Source: Mediterraneibacter glycyrrhizinilyticus
GTDB lineage: Bacteria; Bacillota; Clostridia; Lachnospirales; Lachnospiraceae
Direction of reading: 5' to 3'
Length of the DNA stretch: 64,000 nt
Assembly: GCF_016902345.1 (NCBI RefSeq)
Contig: NZ_JACJLR010000015.1
Span: forward strand, 1-64,000
Below the pieces are notes generated by a model. That model ran no database searches. It was given only the letters and a program-made list of their open reading frames with translations, and was not told the origin of the DNA. Positions 16,884 through 27,263 of the stretch are shown here, piece after piece; position 1 is the stretch's first letter, and the number at the start of each line of letters is the position of its first letter. The position numbers and the translations under genes were made by a program.

Positions 16884-18473
16884 TCAGCGGACCGGCTCCT
16901 CCGGCGCATACTTCCGTATGACCGCTTCCGCTACCTTCATCCCGTCCATTGCTGCCGACGTGATGCCGCCAGCATATCCCGCTCCTTCGCCGCACGGATA
17001 GAGCCAGGAGCGGCTGGATGTAAACTCTTCGTTCCTGACAATGCGGACCGGAGAGGATGTTCTGCTCTCCACGCCGGAGAGAAGGGCGTTGTCATCTGCA
17101 AATCCCCGGATCCGGCGGTCCATAGCGCGGATCCCTTTCTCGATAGAATCTGAGATCTCTTCGGGAAAGATGTTTCTTAAGTTTCCCCGGGAAAATGAGC
17201 CTTTTATGTTCGGACGAACGGTTCCGAAGCCTTCACTGACCCTGCCGGCGCAGAAATCTGCAAACCGCTGGACCGGAACTCTTCCCCGCCCCTCCTCCCA
17301 GGCTTTCCGCTCAAGATCCCTCTGAAAGGCAACTCCGGCGAGAGGACCGTCCCCGCCGTAATCTGCCGGAGACACTGTAACGATCACCGCACTGTTGGCA
17401 TTTTCCCCAGCGCGGTCATGATAACTCATCCCATTGACAGCAAGCAGCCCTTCCTCTGAAGAGGCATTGACCACATACCCCCCCGGGCACATACAGAAGG
17501 TATACACCCCTCTTCCGTTTTCCAGTTTCTCTGTCAGCTTATATGCCGCTGCTGGAAGTTCTTCTCTCTCTTCTCTCCCATACTGGGAAGCATCGATCAT
17601 CTTCTGCAGGTGCTCCACACGCACACCGACTGCAAACGATTTTGCCTCCATAGGGACTCCCCGGAGATAGAGCATCTCAAAGGTATCCCTGGCGCTGTGA
17701 CCGATCGCAAGGATAAGGGGACCGGTGGAGAGCTGTTCTGCTCCGTTTACCATAACGGCATGTTCTTCCATGAGAATATCGGTCACTTTGGCATGGAACC
17801 GGAACTCTCCTCCCAGCTCGGTGATCCGGCTGCGCATGGACTCGACCACGCGGATCAGGATGTCCGTCCCGATATGTGGTTTCTGCTGATACAGTATCTC
17901 CGAAGGAGCGCCGAATCCCACGAAAGTTTCCAGAACAAAACGGTTCCTTCCCACAGGATCCTTCACCAGGGTATTTAATTTTCCGTCCGAAAACGTCCCG
18001 GCCCCGCCCTCTCCAAACTGTACATTCGAATCCGGATCCAGAACACCATCCCGCCAGAACCGGTCTACATCTTTTTTTCGCTCCTGTACCGGACCGCCCC
18101 GCTCCAGCACGAGCGGACGCATTCCGGAGAGGGCAAGCAGATAAGCGCAGAACAGTCCCGCCGGACCGCTGCCGACGACGACAGGGCGGTGCTCGAGTGG
18201 TGTCTCTCCATGCTCAGGGATGCGGTAAGGTTTTTCTTCGATCTTCTGAACCTTGTTTTTCGTCTTTCGCAGCAGAGCTTTTTCATTTTTTACCCGGAAA
18301 TCCACCATATACACGTAAAAAAGCTCCGGCTTTTTCCTTGCGTCTAGGGACTGTTTCCGCACCTGATATTCCAGGAGTTCCTCCTCCCGGATCTTCAATG
18401 TCTTTATGAGTTTTAACCGAATCTGATCCGGAGCATGTTCCACCGGAAGTTTCAGCTGGCTGATCCTAAGCAT
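16884..18473 (-). CDS. NAD(P)/FAD-dependent oxidoreductase (BaiN/YhiN-unrelated, large uncharacterised FAD protein)
   Basis: 529 aa from the ATG at 18473 (MLRISQLKLP) behind AAAAGGAG. An N-terminal 90-residue module rich in Lys precedes a Rossmann FAD site GSGPAG at 101-106. Further motifs are FGEGGAGTFSDGKLNT and a C-terminal GEGAGYAGGITSAAMDG, as in the widespread uncharacterised FAD-dependent family of Firmicutes. The substrate is unknown. It follows another FAD protein gene by 31 bases in the mutS-mutL-miaA transcription unit. Cytoplasmic. Confidence 0.8.
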   Translation of the reverse strand: MLRISQLKLPVEHAPDQIRLKLIKTLKIREEELLEYQVRKQSLDARKKPELFYVYMVDFRVKNEKALLRKTKNKVQKIEEKPYRIPEHGETPLEHRPVVVGSGPAGLFCAYLLALSGMRPLVLERGGPVQERKKDVDRFWRDGVLDPDSNVQFGEGGAGTFSDGKLNTLVKDPVGRNRFVLETFVGFGAPSEILYQQKPHIGTDILIRVVESMRSRITELGGEFRFHAKVTDILMEEHAVMVNGAEQLSTGPLILAIGHSARDTFEMLYLRGVPMEAKSFAVGVRVEHLQKMIDASQYGREEREELPAAAYKLTEKLENGRGVYTFCMCPGGYVVNASSEEGLLAVNGMSYHDRAGENANSAVIVTVSPADYGGDGPLAGVAFQRDLERKAWEEGRGRVPVQRFADFCAGRVSEGFGTVRPNIKGSFSRGNLRNIFPEEISDSIEKGIRAMDRRIRGFADDNALLSGVESRTSSPVRIVRNEEFTSSRSWLYPCGEGAGYAGGITSAAMDGMKVAEAVIRKYAPEEPVR

Positions 18474-18504
18474 AATAACGCCGTCTCCTTTTCTTATCTC
18501 AGTT

Positions 18505-19782
18505 TTAGTCCCGGGCCGCATGCTCCCCTGCGGTCCGCCCGCTCGCCCATGCCCACTGCAGGTTGTATCCTCCGCACATGCCGTCCACATCCAGGATCTC
18601 CCCTGCAAAATAAAGCCCCGGTATGTACAGAGACTCCAGTGTCTCCGGATCCAGTTCCGATGTGTCGACCCCGCCGCAGCAGACCTGCGCCTGGTCGTAG
18701 GAATTGGTCCCTGTCACAGTGACTCGAAACTCCTTGATCATGCTGCACAGAGCGGCAAGTTCCGTCTCAGTCAGATCTCCCGCCCTCTTTTCACGGCGGA
18801 TCCCTGTCAGACGGATCCACAGATCGGACAGCTTTTTGTGGAACAGGCCGATCAGGAATTCCTCCGCTGTCTTATCCGGGCGTACAGACGCCCTTGCTTT
18901 CAGAAAAGCATTCATCTGCTCTTCGGAAAAATCCGGCATAAAGTCAAGCACTGCCTCAACCTGTTTTCCCTCATAAAGCGCGCGGGATGCATACCGGCTG
19001 ACCTGAAAGACCGGAATCCCTGAGATCCCGTAATTGGTCAGCTGGATCTCCCCTGTGTCCTTTGCGAGGCAGCCCCCCTCCCCAAAGAGCGAGACTGTGC
19101 CGTTTACTCTCACCCCGGAGATCTGCTTAAAAAAGCTGCCATCACACTTCAGCTGTACAAGAGCAGGGAGTACCGGCAGGATCCGGTGTCCCAGTTTCTT
19201 TGCCAGATCGTAACCGGAACCATCAGATCCTGTGGACGGAGCGGCTTTTGAACCTGCGCAGAGGACGACGCTGTCGGCACGGTAACTTTCTGCCACAGAA
19301 GACGGACCAGACTTGCCGGACTTGGAGGAGGAAGGTTCCTCTCTCACCTCATCTGTCAGAATACGGAACCCCCTTTTCCCTGGCAGGATCTCACGGCAGT
19401 GGACTCCGGTCCTCACATTCACTCCCAGACGCCTCAGTTCCATACGAAATGCATCCAGGACTGCGGACGCCTGGTCTGAATTCGGATAGATATATCCGTT
19501 CCTGTTTTTTGAATAAACCCCCAGCTGGAGAAAAAAAGAGATCGTATCCCGGGCATTGAACCGTTCGATGATCCCCCAGGGAAACAGGGGATCCTCCGAG
19601 TGATAAAAGATCGGTTCCTGATGTATATTAGTAAAATTGCATCTTCCATTGCCGGTGGAGAGGATCTTCTTACCCACCCGGTCTTTATGTTCCAGCAGGG
19701 TCACCTCCGCGCCGGCAGATGCCGCCGCGACCGCTGCCATCATGCCGGATGCCCCGGCTCCGATCACTGTAACTTTTTTCAT
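18505..19782 (-). CDS. HI0933-like NAD(P)/FAD-dependent oxidoreductase
   Basis: 425 aa from the ATG at 19782, six bases after AGGAGGT. FAD-binding GAGASG at 8-13, then GKKILSTGNGRCNFTN (typical of the HI0933/YhiN family) and a C-terminal GEILDVDGMCGGYNLQWAWASG that closes the FAD fold. Some family members reduce bile acids or flavin-linked substrates, but this one cannot be assigned. Cytoplasmic. Next to a second, unrelated FAD protein gene. Confidence 0.88.
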   Translation of the reverse strand: MKKVTVIGAGASGMMAAVAAASAGAEVTLLEHKDRVGKKILSTGNGRCNFTNIHQEPIFYHSEDPLFPWGIIERFNARDTISFFLQLGVYSKNRNGYIYPNSDQASAVLDAFRMELRRLGVNVRTGVHCREILPGKRGFRILTDEVREEPSSSKSGKSGPSSVAESYRADSVVLCAGSKAAPSTGSDGSGYDLAKKLGHRILPVLPALVQLKCDGSFFKQISGVRVNGTVSLFGEGGCLAKDTGEIQLTNYGISGIPVFQVSRYASRALYEGKQVEAVLDFMPDFSEEQMNAFLKARASVRPDKTAEEFLIGLFHKKLSDLWIRLTGIRREKRAGDLTETELAALCSMIKEFRVTVTGTNSYDQAQVCCGGVDTSELDPETLESLYIPGLYFAGEILDVDGMCGGYNLQWAWASGRTAGEHAARD

Positions 19783-19855
19783 GGGAGACCTCCTTTTTGT
19801 TCCGGTGCTTCTCTCAGTCACTTTCAATCTCTGAGGAGAAACAGAAAACTGTATC

Positions 19856-21166
19856 CTACAGCAGTTTTTCCACTTCGCTCATGGCGATGACGCCGGCATC
19901 GATCATGTTCTGCAGCGACTTCAGGATCCCAAGTTTCGCGTGATACCATGTCAGCCCGCCCTGGAAATAGACTGCATAAGGCGGCTTGATCGGACCGTCG
20001 GCCGAAAGTTCGATCGAGGAACCCTGGACAAAGGCACCTGCAGCCATGATCACATCGCTGTCATAACCGGGCATCGCCCATGGTTCCGGAGTGACATAGC
20101 TGTCCACCGGAGCCGCCGCCTGGATCCCCTGGCAGAATGCGATGACGCCTTCCGGAGTTCCTAGAGTCACTGCCTGAATGATATCATGCCGGGATTCCGA
20201 GCCGTTCGGGACCACCGAAAATCCAAGCTGCTCATAGATATTTGCAGCGAATACCGCACCCTTCAGGGCGCCGCAGACCACGGTGGGCGCCAGGAAGAAC
20301 CCCTGATAGAAGGACTGCATGACACCCAGGGAGGCTCCGACTTCTTTTCCCAGTCCCGGTGAAGTCAGCCGATATGCGCAGTTCTCGATCAGGTCCGCCC
20401 GTCCTGCGATGTAGCCGCCGATGGGGGCAAGCCCGCCTCCCGGGTTCTTGATCAGGGAGCCCACCACCATGTCAGCCCCCACATCGCTGGGTTCGATCGT
20501 CTCAACAAATTCTCCGTAGCAGTTATCTACCATGCAGATCACATCGGGTCTGCGCTCCTTGATAAACGCGATCAGCTCCCCGATCTTCTCCACCGAATAG
20601 CTGGGGCGTGTCTGATAGCCCTTGGACCGCTGGATCGTGACCAGCTTCGTCCTCTCATTGAGAGCCGCCTCGATGGCAGGATAGTCAAAATACCCGTCCT
20701 CAAGAAGATCCACCTGACGGTAGGTGATGCCGTACTCGGCGAGAGACCCTTTCGACGGACGGATCCCGATCACTTCCTCCAGGGTGTCGTAAGGTTTTCC
20801 TACCGGTGAGAGCAGTTCATCCCCGGGACGCAGATTTGCCGCAAGCGCTAGCGCCAGGGCGTGTGTCCCGCAGGTGATCTGAGGACGGACTAATGCCGCT
20901 TCAGTGTGAAATACAGATGCATAGACCTCTTCCAGAGTATCTCTTCCCATGTCATTATATCCATAGCCGCTGACATAGTTAAAGCATGCCTCGCTGACCC
21001 GGTTCTCCTGCATGGCATGGATGACCTTCATCTGATTGTACTCTGCAGTGCGGTCAAACTCACAAAAACGGTCTTTCAGCTTCTCCTCTGTCTTCTGTCC
21101 CAGTTCCCAGACCTGGCGGGAGATGCCAAGCTGTCCGTAGATTGACTGTGTCGTTGTACTTTCCAT
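19856..21166 (-). CDS. methionine gamma-lyase family protein (aluminium resistance protein, YnbB type)
   Basis: 436 aa, fold-type I PLP enzyme. The PLP region reads VDNCYGEF...GADMVVGSLIKNPGGG with the Schiff-base lysine in SLIKN. The family is annotated for aluminium resistance and resembles Cys/Met metabolism lyases; the true substrate is unsettled. Its position directly after miaA mirrors Bacillus, where ynbB lies near miaA and hfq. No hfq is present here between the two. Confidence 0.88.
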   Translation of the reverse strand: MESTTTQSIYGQLGISRQVWELGQKTEEKLKDRFCEFDRTAEYNQMKVIHAMQENRVSEACFNYVSGYGYNDMGRDTLEEVYASVFHTEAALVRPQITCGTHALALALAANLRPGDELLSPVGKPYDTLEEVIGIRPSKGSLAEYGITYRQVDLLEDGYFDYPAIEAALNERTKLVTIQRSKGYQTRPSYSVEKIGELIAFIKERRPDVICMVDNCYGEFVETIEPSDVGADMVVGSLIKNPGGGLAPIGGYIAGRADLIENCAYRLTSPGLGKEVGASLGVMQSFYQGFFLAPTVVCGALKGAVFAANIYEQLGFSVVPNGSESRHDIIQAVTLGTPEGVIAFCQGIQAAAPVDSYVTPEPWAMPGYDSDVIMAAGAFVQGSSIELSADGPIKPPYAVYFQGGLTWYHAKLGILKSLQNMIDAGVIAMSEVEKLL

Positions 21167-21291
21167 TTCCTTTTTCTCATTTCCTTTCCATGTTTCTCAT
21201 TTTCCCTTTATCTTCCCCGGCTCTTCCGGCGGACTCTTTCATATCGAGGATCCGGCAGATCCGGCTCTGTGCAGACGGCCGCTGCTGCGTT

Positions 21292-22248
21292 TCATTCCTC
21301 AGGGATGATCTGTTTTTCTCTGAGCACAGACAGCATAGACTCCAGGATTTTCCGCTCATCCTGCTCATTCTCCTGTCTGTCGATCCAGACCACATCCCGT
21401 TCCCTCCGGAACCAGGTGAGCTGGCGTTTTGCAAAATGGCGGGTATCCCGTTTGATGATCCGCACTGCCTCTTCCAGAGGATATTCTCCCTCCAGGTAAG
21501 CAAAGAGTTCCTTGTATCCCAGCCCCTGCATGGAGACGCTGTCCCTGGGCAGCCCTCTGTCTTTTAATCTGCGGACTTCCTCAAGAAGTCCCTGTTCCAT
21601 CATTTTGTCCACTCTCCGGTCGATCCGTTCGTACAGAGCTTTCCTGTCATCGGTGAGAACAAAGTAGGCAAAGTTGTAGGGGGACTCTTTCTGCCGCTCC
21701 CGTTCATTGTGTTCTGAGATCTTCTGCCCTGTCTTCCGGTTGAACTCCAGAGCACGGATCACCCGTTTTACGTTGTGGGGATGGATCTGCGCCGCTGCCT
21801 GCGGATCTGCTTTTTCCAACAGAGCATGAAGGGACTCTGCTCCTTCTTCCCTGGCCTTTTTCTCCAGTTCTTCGCGCAAAGACAGATCACTGTCATTCTC
21901 CGTAAAATCTATGTCATAGAGGAGCGCCTGGATATAGAACCCGGTCCCGCCGACGACGATAGGGATATGTCCGCTGCGGAAGATTTCCTCTATCGCTTCT
22001 TTTGCAAGTTCCTGGAAGCGTACCACATTGAATGCTTCCTCCGGCTCAAGGACGTCCACGAGATAATGAGGAACTCCCTGCATCTCCTCTTTTGTGATCT
22101 TCGCGGAACCGATGTCCATCTGCCGGTATACCTGCATGGAATCAGCGGAGATGATCTCTCCGCCGACAGCTTTGGCAAGACCGATGGACGCCGCAGTCTT
22201 TCCCACTGCGGTCGGTCCGGTCAGTATGATAAGTGGTCTCTTTTTCAT
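21292..22248 (-). CDS. miaA: tRNA dimethylallyltransferase MiaA
   Basis: 318 aa. P-loop GPTAVGKT at 11-18 and the DSMQVYRQMDIGSAK motif (Asp36 region) that binds the tRNA substrate. It adds a dimethylallyl group to N6 of A37 in tRNAs reading UNN codons. MiaB, encoded 12 kb away (32708), acts on its product. It follows mutL by 35 bases, as in many Firmicutes. Confidence 0.96.
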   Translation of the reverse strand: MKKRPLIILTGPTAVGKTAASIGLAKAVGGEIISADSMQVYRQMDIGSAKITKEEMQGVPHYLVDVLEPEEAFNVVRFQELAKEAIEEIFRSGHIPIVVGGTGFYIQALLYDIDFTENDSDLSLREELEKKAREEGAESLHALLEKADPQAAAQIHPHNVKRVIRALEFNRKTGQKISEHNERERQKESPYNFAYFVLTDDRKALYERIDRRVDKMMEQGLLEEVRRLKDRGLPRDSVSMQGLGYKELFAYLEGEYPLEEAVRIIKRDTRHFAKRQLTWFRRERDVVWIDRQENEQDERKILESMLSVLREKQIIPEE

Positions 22249-22283
22249 GATAAATAACCTTCTTTATAATTGCCTGATATCTC

Positions 22284-24497
22284 CTACACGATCCGTTTAA
22301 ACTTTTTCTCCAGCTCCCTGCGGGTCATGGCAATGATGGTCGGTCTCCCGTGAGGACAGTGATATGGATTGTCCAGTGTGAGCAGTTCCCCGATCAAGGC
22401 GTCCACTTCCTGCGCGGACAGACGGTTGTTTCCCTTGACTGCCGCCTTGCATGACATGGAAGCCACCTTCTCATCGATCAGTTCCGGCGTCATGGTCGTG
22501 CTGATGCCGTCGGAGAGGTCGTCGATCATTTCCATGAGCAGATCTTTTTTCGCGATACTGAACAGATTGTCCGGCACTGCTCTCACTGCATACTCCTCTC
22601 CTCCGAAAGGCTCGATCTCAAACCCGATCCGCGCGAACCTGTCCATGTTCTCATTCAGGAGCTGCGCCTCTTTCATGGAAAGGTTCAGTATGATCGGCGG
22701 GCTCAGATACTGAGAGGTAAACTCCCTATTCTTCATTCCTTTGAGGGTCCTCTCATAGAGCACTCTCTCATGGGCCGCGTGCTGGTCTATGATATAAAGG
22801 CTGTCACGGAATTCCACAAGCCAGTAAGTGTCAAATACCTGACCGATCAGTTTGTACTCTGCCCTGACCTCCCGCTTCAGGAAATTTCCCTCAAAAAGGT
22901 CCATCTGTCTGGGCTTTTCCGGCGGGGGCAGCTGATCTTTCATTCCTTCCGCAGCCTTGTCTGACAGAACTTCGTCCGACACATTTTCCGGCACCGGTTC
23001 GTCCGGAACGCTGACGTTTTCCCCGGCCGCCTGACGTACCGTATCCCGTATCCGTTCTTTCTGAGTCTCCGGCCGGAAGACTTCGTCCTTTTTCTGCACT
23101 TCTGCCGATGAGGAGCGTTCATGGTAGGCAAGTACCCTCTCCCGCATCTTCCGGATAAAATAGTCCTCATCTTTCACTTCCGGAGTGCTCCCTGTCTGCG
23201 GTACATCAGGAAGCGGGCTGCTTTCCTCCGTGCTCTCTCTGCGCGCAGGACTTAGTCCTGCAGGAGCCGGCGTCCCCGTTCCATAGGGGATGGCACTCTC
23301 TCTGACAGCGTCCGGAGCCTTTTCTACCGGATCTGTTCTACTCCCGGCCGCCTGTTCTGTCTTGGCAGCCTTCGGTCTCAGCAGGAATGGACTCGGACCG
23401 GAGCCTGGCCCATCTGAAACTTTCCCGGATTCCCTCACTCCTGCCCCCTGGGCATCCGAAACCGGGCTTTTTTCTATCGGGTCAGGAACTTCCGCCTTCT
23501 GGATCAGTTCCGGTTCAAGGAGCGTCCGGTGAACAGCTTCAAACACTGTATTATACACTTCCTGCTGTCTCTGAAAACGAAGCTCCATCTTGGTGGGATG
23601 GACGTTCACATCGATCTCATCACCGTTCACATGGAAGTGGAGCACTGCAAAGGGAAACTTGTGCTGCATGGTGAAATCCCGGTAGGCGTCCTCCAGTGAT
23701 TTTGAGATCATAGGGCTTTTCACATACCTGCCGTTGACAAAGAAATTCTCAAAATTCCGGTTTCCCCTTGTGATGACCGGCTTCCCGAGATAACCGCTGA
23801 TGCGCAGGCCGCCTTTTTCATAATCGATCTCGATCAGATTCGCAGCTACATCTCTTCCGTAGATGCTGTATATCACATCTTTCAGCTTTCCGTTCCCGGA
23901 TGTACGGAGTTTTTCCTGTCTGTTGTTGATGAACTGGAACGCCACTTCCGGATGGGACAGAGCAAGGTGCATGAGCAGATCCTGGACATGTCCTGCCTCT
24001 GTCATTGGCGTTTTCAGGAATTTCCTTCTCGCCGGCACATTATAGAAAAGCTGATGGACCAGGAACGTGGTCCCGTTGGGCGCTCCGGTCTCTTCGATCG
24101 AGACCTCTTTTCCTCCCTCGATCACATAGCGGGTCCCCAGCTCTGCATCTGCAGTCTTTGTGATCACTTCTGTCCTGGTCACCGCAGCGATACTGGAGAG
24201 CGCCTCGCCGCGGAACCCCAGAGATGTGATATGCGCCAAATCCTCCACGCTCTGGATCTTGCTTGTGGAATGGCGCAGAAAGGCGCTGCGGACTTCCGAA
24301 GCCGGGATCCCGCAGCCATTGTCCATGATCCGGATCAGAGAGATCCCGCCGTCTTTGATCTCCACCTTCACAAAAGTGGAGCCTGCATCGATAGCATTCT
24401 CCACCAGTTCTTTCACAATGGAAGCCGGGCGTTCGATCACTTCCCCGGCAGCGATCTTATCGATCGTGATCTGGTCCAGTACCTGAATATGGGGCAT
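22284..24497 (-). CDS. mutL: DNA mismatch repair protein MutL
   Basis: 737 aa. GHKL ATPase N-terminus with GEVIERPASIVKELVENAID (18-37, Glu33 and Asn34) and FRGEALSSIAAV, a long Pro/Glu/Ser-rich linker (about 330-535), and a C-terminal endonuclease domain with DQHAAHERVLYE beginning at Asp571 plus CPHGRP. The DQHA motif marks a nicking MutL, as expected in a bacterium without MutH. It follows mutS by 21 bases and works with it. Confidence 0.97.
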   Translation of the reverse strand: MPHIQVLDQITIDKIAAGEVIERPASIVKELVENAIDAGSTFVKVEIKDGGISLIRIMDNGCGIPASEVRSAFLRHSTSKIQSVEDLAHITSLGFRGEALSSIAAVTRTEVITKTADAELGTRYVIEGGKEVSIEETGAPNGTTFLVHQLFYNVPARRKFLKTPMTEAGHVQDLLMHLALSHPEVAFQFINNRQEKLRTSGNGKLKDVIYSIYGRDVAANLIEIDYEKGGLRISGYLGKPVITRGNRNFENFFVNGRYVKSPMISKSLEDAYRDFTMQHKFPFAVLHFHVNGDEIDVNVHPTKMELRFQRQQEVYNTVFEAVHRTLLEPELIQKAEVPDPIEKSPVSDAQGAGVRESGKVSDGPGSGPSPFLLRPKAAKTEQAAGSRTDPVEKAPDAVRESAIPYGTGTPAPAGLSPARRESTEESSPLPDVPQTGSTPEVKDEDYFIRKMRERVLAYHERSSSAEVQKKDEVFRPETQKERIRDTVRQAAGENVSVPDEPVPENVSDEVLSDKAAEGMKDQLPPPEKPRQMDLFEGNFLKREVRAEYKLIGQVFDTYWLVEFRDSLYIIDQHAAHERVLYERTLKGMKNREFTSQYLSPPIILNLSMKEAQLLNENMDRFARIGFEIEPFGGEEYAVRAVPDNLFSIAKKDLLMEMIDDLSDGISTTMTPELIDEKVASMSCKAAVKGNNRLSAQEVDALIGELLTLDNPYHCPHGRPTIIAMTRRELEKKFKRIV

Positions 24498-24518
24498 ATC
24501 TGTCTCCTTCTTTATGTA

Positions 24519-27170
24519 TTACCATCTGTTCTTCAGTTTATTCTGAAGACGGTAGATCGTGTTCAGTGCATCGATAGGGGTAAGATTTCCCACATCGATA
24601 TTTTTCAGTTCTTCCAGTACGTCGTCATCCTTCACCGTGTCGAACAGGGACATCTGAGCGATGTCCACCTCGTCGTATTTCTTCGGTTTCGGGCGTTTCC
24701 TGGACTTATGTTCCTTCTCGGCGATCTCGCTGACACGGGATGTGATGTCTTCCTCGGCAAGCTCTTCCACGATCTCTTTGGCGCGGTTGATGACAAGGTC
24801 CGGCACGCCGGCAAGCTTTGCCACCTGGATGCCGTAACTCTTGTCCGCACCGCCTTTGACGATCTTCCGGAGGAAAACGATGTCATCCCCTTTCTCCTTC
24901 ACGGCGATACAGTAATTGTTCACATTGCTGATCTTGCCCTCCAGCTCGGTCAGCTCATGATAGTGGGTCGCAAACAGAGTCTTCGCTCCCAGGAGACGGC
25001 TGTCGCTGATGTACTCGACCACAGCCCAGGCGATGGAAAGCCCGTCAAAGGTGCTGGTTCCCCGCCCGATCTCATCCAGAATGAGCAGACTTTTTGATGT
25101 CGCGTTCCGGAGGATATTCGCCACTTCCGTCATCTCCACCATAAAGGTACTCTGTCCGGACGCAAGGTCATCGGAGGCTCCCACACGGGTAAAGATCCGG
25201 TCAGAGATACAGATATTTGCGCTCTGAGCCGGGACGAACGAACCGACCTGCGCCATCAGTGCAATCAGGGCAGTCTGACGCATATAGGTGGATTTTCCCG
25301 CCATGTTCGGTCCGGTGATGATAGAGATACGATGTTTCTTGTCATCCAGATAAGTGTCGTTTGAGATGAACATGTCGTTAGGGATCATCCGTTCCACCAC
25401 GGGGTGCCGTCCTTCCTTGATGTCAATGACCCCTTTCTCATTGATCTTCGGGCGGACATAGTTGTTCCGCTCTGCGACCAGGGCGAGGGAGGCAAACACA
25501 TCCAGCGCCGCCACTGCTTTCGCCGTCTGCTGGATCCGTTCCACCTGTGCTGCGATCGTGTTCCGGACCTCGCTGTACAGATCATACTCCAGGGCATAGA
25601 GACGGTCCTCCGCTCCCAGGATCATGTCCTCCAGTTCTTTGAGTTCCGGTGTGATGTAGCGCTCTGCGTTGGCAAGGGTCTGTTTCCGGGTATAGTAATC
25701 CGGCACCATGTCTTTGTAAGAATTGGTGACCTCCAGATAATAGCCGAAAACTTTATTATATTTGATACGCAGATTCTTGATCCCTGTCTTCTCTCTCTCG
25801 TCATTCTCCAGCTTTGCCAGCCAGTCCTTGCCGTCGGATTTTGCCCGGCGGAGCCGGTCTACTTCTTCATTGTATCCGTCCCGGATGATATTTCCTTCCT
25901 TCATCGCCAGAGGAGGCTCATCCTGTATCGCCTTCTGTACCAGTTCGCACAGGTCAGAGAGGGAATCCATGTCCTGGTAGATGTTCTTCAAAAGTTCGGA
26001 CTGCATCTCTTCCAGGATGTAGCGGATGGGCGGCAGCATCTCAAGGGAACTTTTAAATGCGATCAGGTCCCGTGGATTGGCAGAGCCGTATGTGATCTTT
26101 GTGATCAGCCGCTCCAGGTCATAGACCGGGGAGAGATATTCCCGGATCTCCTCCCGTGAGATTGCCTGAACTTTCAGTTCTTCCACAGCGTCCAGACGCA
26201 TCTGGATCTCCTTCTTGTCGATCAGGGGCTGTTCCACGTATTTCCGCAGAGTCCTTGCGCCCATTGCTGTTTTCGTCTTGTCCAGTACCCAGAGAAGAGA
26301 ACCTCTCTTCTGCTTCTCACGGAGCGTCTCACACAGCTCCAGGTTCCGTCTCGTGGCACTGTCCAGCATCATGTACTTTCCCGTAGCATATGGTGTGATG
26401 TGTGTCAGATTGGACAGATCGTTCTTCTGGGTCTCAAGAAGATACTGCAGGAGCGCGCCCGCGCTGATGATCCCGCAGTCATAATCGGCAAGTCCCAGTC
26501 CTGCAAAGGAAGAGACGCGGAAATGTTCCAGCAGTTTATCCCTGCACAGTTTATCATCAAAATACCAGGCGTCAAGGGAATAGATCGTGATCCCCAGCCT
26601 GTCTTTGAGATCGTCCAGGTCCATCCCGCTCATATAGAACGCCTCGTTGCATATAATCTCTGAGGGCATAAATCGGTTGATCTCATCCATCAGCTTGCCG
26701 CTGTCCGGAAGTTCCGTGACAAAATAGTCGCCGGTCGTGATATCCGCCACAGAGACGCCGTACCGGTCCGCGATGTACACGATGCACATGATATAATTGT
26801 TCTTCGTCTCATCAAGTGCCTGGGTATCCAGGTTTGTCCCCGGGGTGACGATCCGGACGACCTCGCGCTTTACAAGCCCCTTGACCATCTTCGGGTCTTC
26901 CATCTGTTCACAGATCGCCACTTTATAGCCTTTGGATACCAGCCTGTTCAGGTAACTGTCCACAGCATGATAAGGGACACCACACATGGGTGCCCTCTCC
27001 TCCAGTCCGCAGTTTTTTCCGGTCAGCGTGATCTCCAGTTCCCGGGATGCTGTCAGCGCATCATCAAAGAACATTTCGTAAAAATCGCCTAATCTATAGA
27101 ACAGAATGCAGTCCTGATACTGAGATTTCGTCTCCATGTACTGCTTCATCATTGGTGTTAATTCAGCCAC
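24519..27170 (-). CDS. mutS: DNA mismatch repair protein MutS
   Basis: 883 aa from a GTG at 27170, seven bases after AAAAGGAG. An in-frame ATG at 27224 lies upstream and would add 18 atypical residues. Mismatch-reading Phe30-Tyr31-Glu32 (GDFYEM), clamp and lever regions, and an ATPase with Walker A GPNMAGKS at about 620-627 and LILDEIGRGTSTFDG. It begins the repair/tRNA operon and has a strong promoter at 27215-27243. Confidence 0.97.
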   Translation of the reverse strand: MAELTPMMKQYMETKSQYQDCILFYRLGDFYEMFFDDALTASRELEITLTGKNCGLEERAPMCGVPYHAVDSYLNRLVSKGYKVAICEQMEDPKMVKGLVKREVVRIVTPGTNLDTQALDETKNNYIMCIVYIADRYGVSVADITTGDYFVTELPDSGKLMDEINRFMPSEIICNEAFYMSGMDLDDLKDRLGITIYSLDAWYFDDKLCRDKLLEHFRVSSFAGLGLADYDCGIISAGALLQYLLETQKNDLSNLTHITPYATGKYMMLDSATRRNLELCETLREKQKRGSLLWVLDKTKTAMGARTLRKYVEQPLIDKKEIQMRLDAVEELKVQAISREEIREYLSPVYDLERLITKITYGSANPRDLIAFKSSLEMLPPIRYILEEMQSELLKNIYQDMDSLSDLCELVQKAIQDEPPLAMKEGNIIRDGYNEEVDRLRRAKSDGKDWLAKLENDEREKTGIKNLRIKYNKVFGYYLEVTNSYKDMVPDYYTRKQTLANAERYITPELKELEDMILGAEDRLYALEYDLYSEVRNTIAAQVERIQQTAKAVAALDVFASLALVAERNNYVRPKINEKGVIDIKEGRHPVVERMIPNDMFISNDTYLDDKKHRISIITGPNMAGKSTYMRQTALIALMAQVGSFVPAQSANICISDRIFTRVGASDDLASGQSTFMVEMTEVANILRNATSKSLLILDEIGRGTSTFDGLSIAWAVVEYISDSRLLGAKTLFATHYHELTELEGKISNVNNYCIAVKEKGDDIVFLRKIVKGGADKSYGIQVAKLAGVPDLVINRAKEIVEELAEEDITSRVSEIAEKEHKSRKRPKPKKYDEVDIAQMSLFDTVKDDDVLEELKNIDVGNLTPIDALNTIYRLQNKLKNRW

Positions 27171-27214
27171 ATTCTTACTCCTTTTGTAATGAAATTGAAA
27201 ACTCTTTTCGTGAT

Positions 27215-27243
27215 AGTATAACATTTTTGCCGGGGCAGTTCAA
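27215..27243 (-). promoter_or_regulatory. promoter of the mutS-mutL-miaA operon
   Basis: Minus strand TTGAAC (27243-27238), 17 bases, TATACT (27220-27215). The expected start of transcription lies about 40 bases before the GTG start of mutS, and it also falls downstream of the 27224 ATG's reading region, supporting the GTG. Confidence 0.75.
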
Positions 27244-27263
27244 TAACCCAAATTGAAGGCTTT

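Noticed and set aside
16541-16995. Several overlapping frames across the repeats upstream of radC
   Set aside because: They exist because the repeat blocks are free of stops; the same residues recur from the repeated DNA, and no frame has a ribosome site. Treated as a non-coding repeat.
19790-19850. Imperfect inverted repeat between the lyase and the FAD protein gene
   Set aside because: Bulged stem and no T-tract; the genes are likely read through.
23952-25097. Long open plus-strand frames opposite mutL and mutS
   Set aside because: They mirror the codon pattern of the minus-strand genes, lack ribosome sites and show no protein motifs. The same holds for frames opposite the transporter permease (29012-30118), the pdp gene (40691-41935) and the response regulator (32046-32729).
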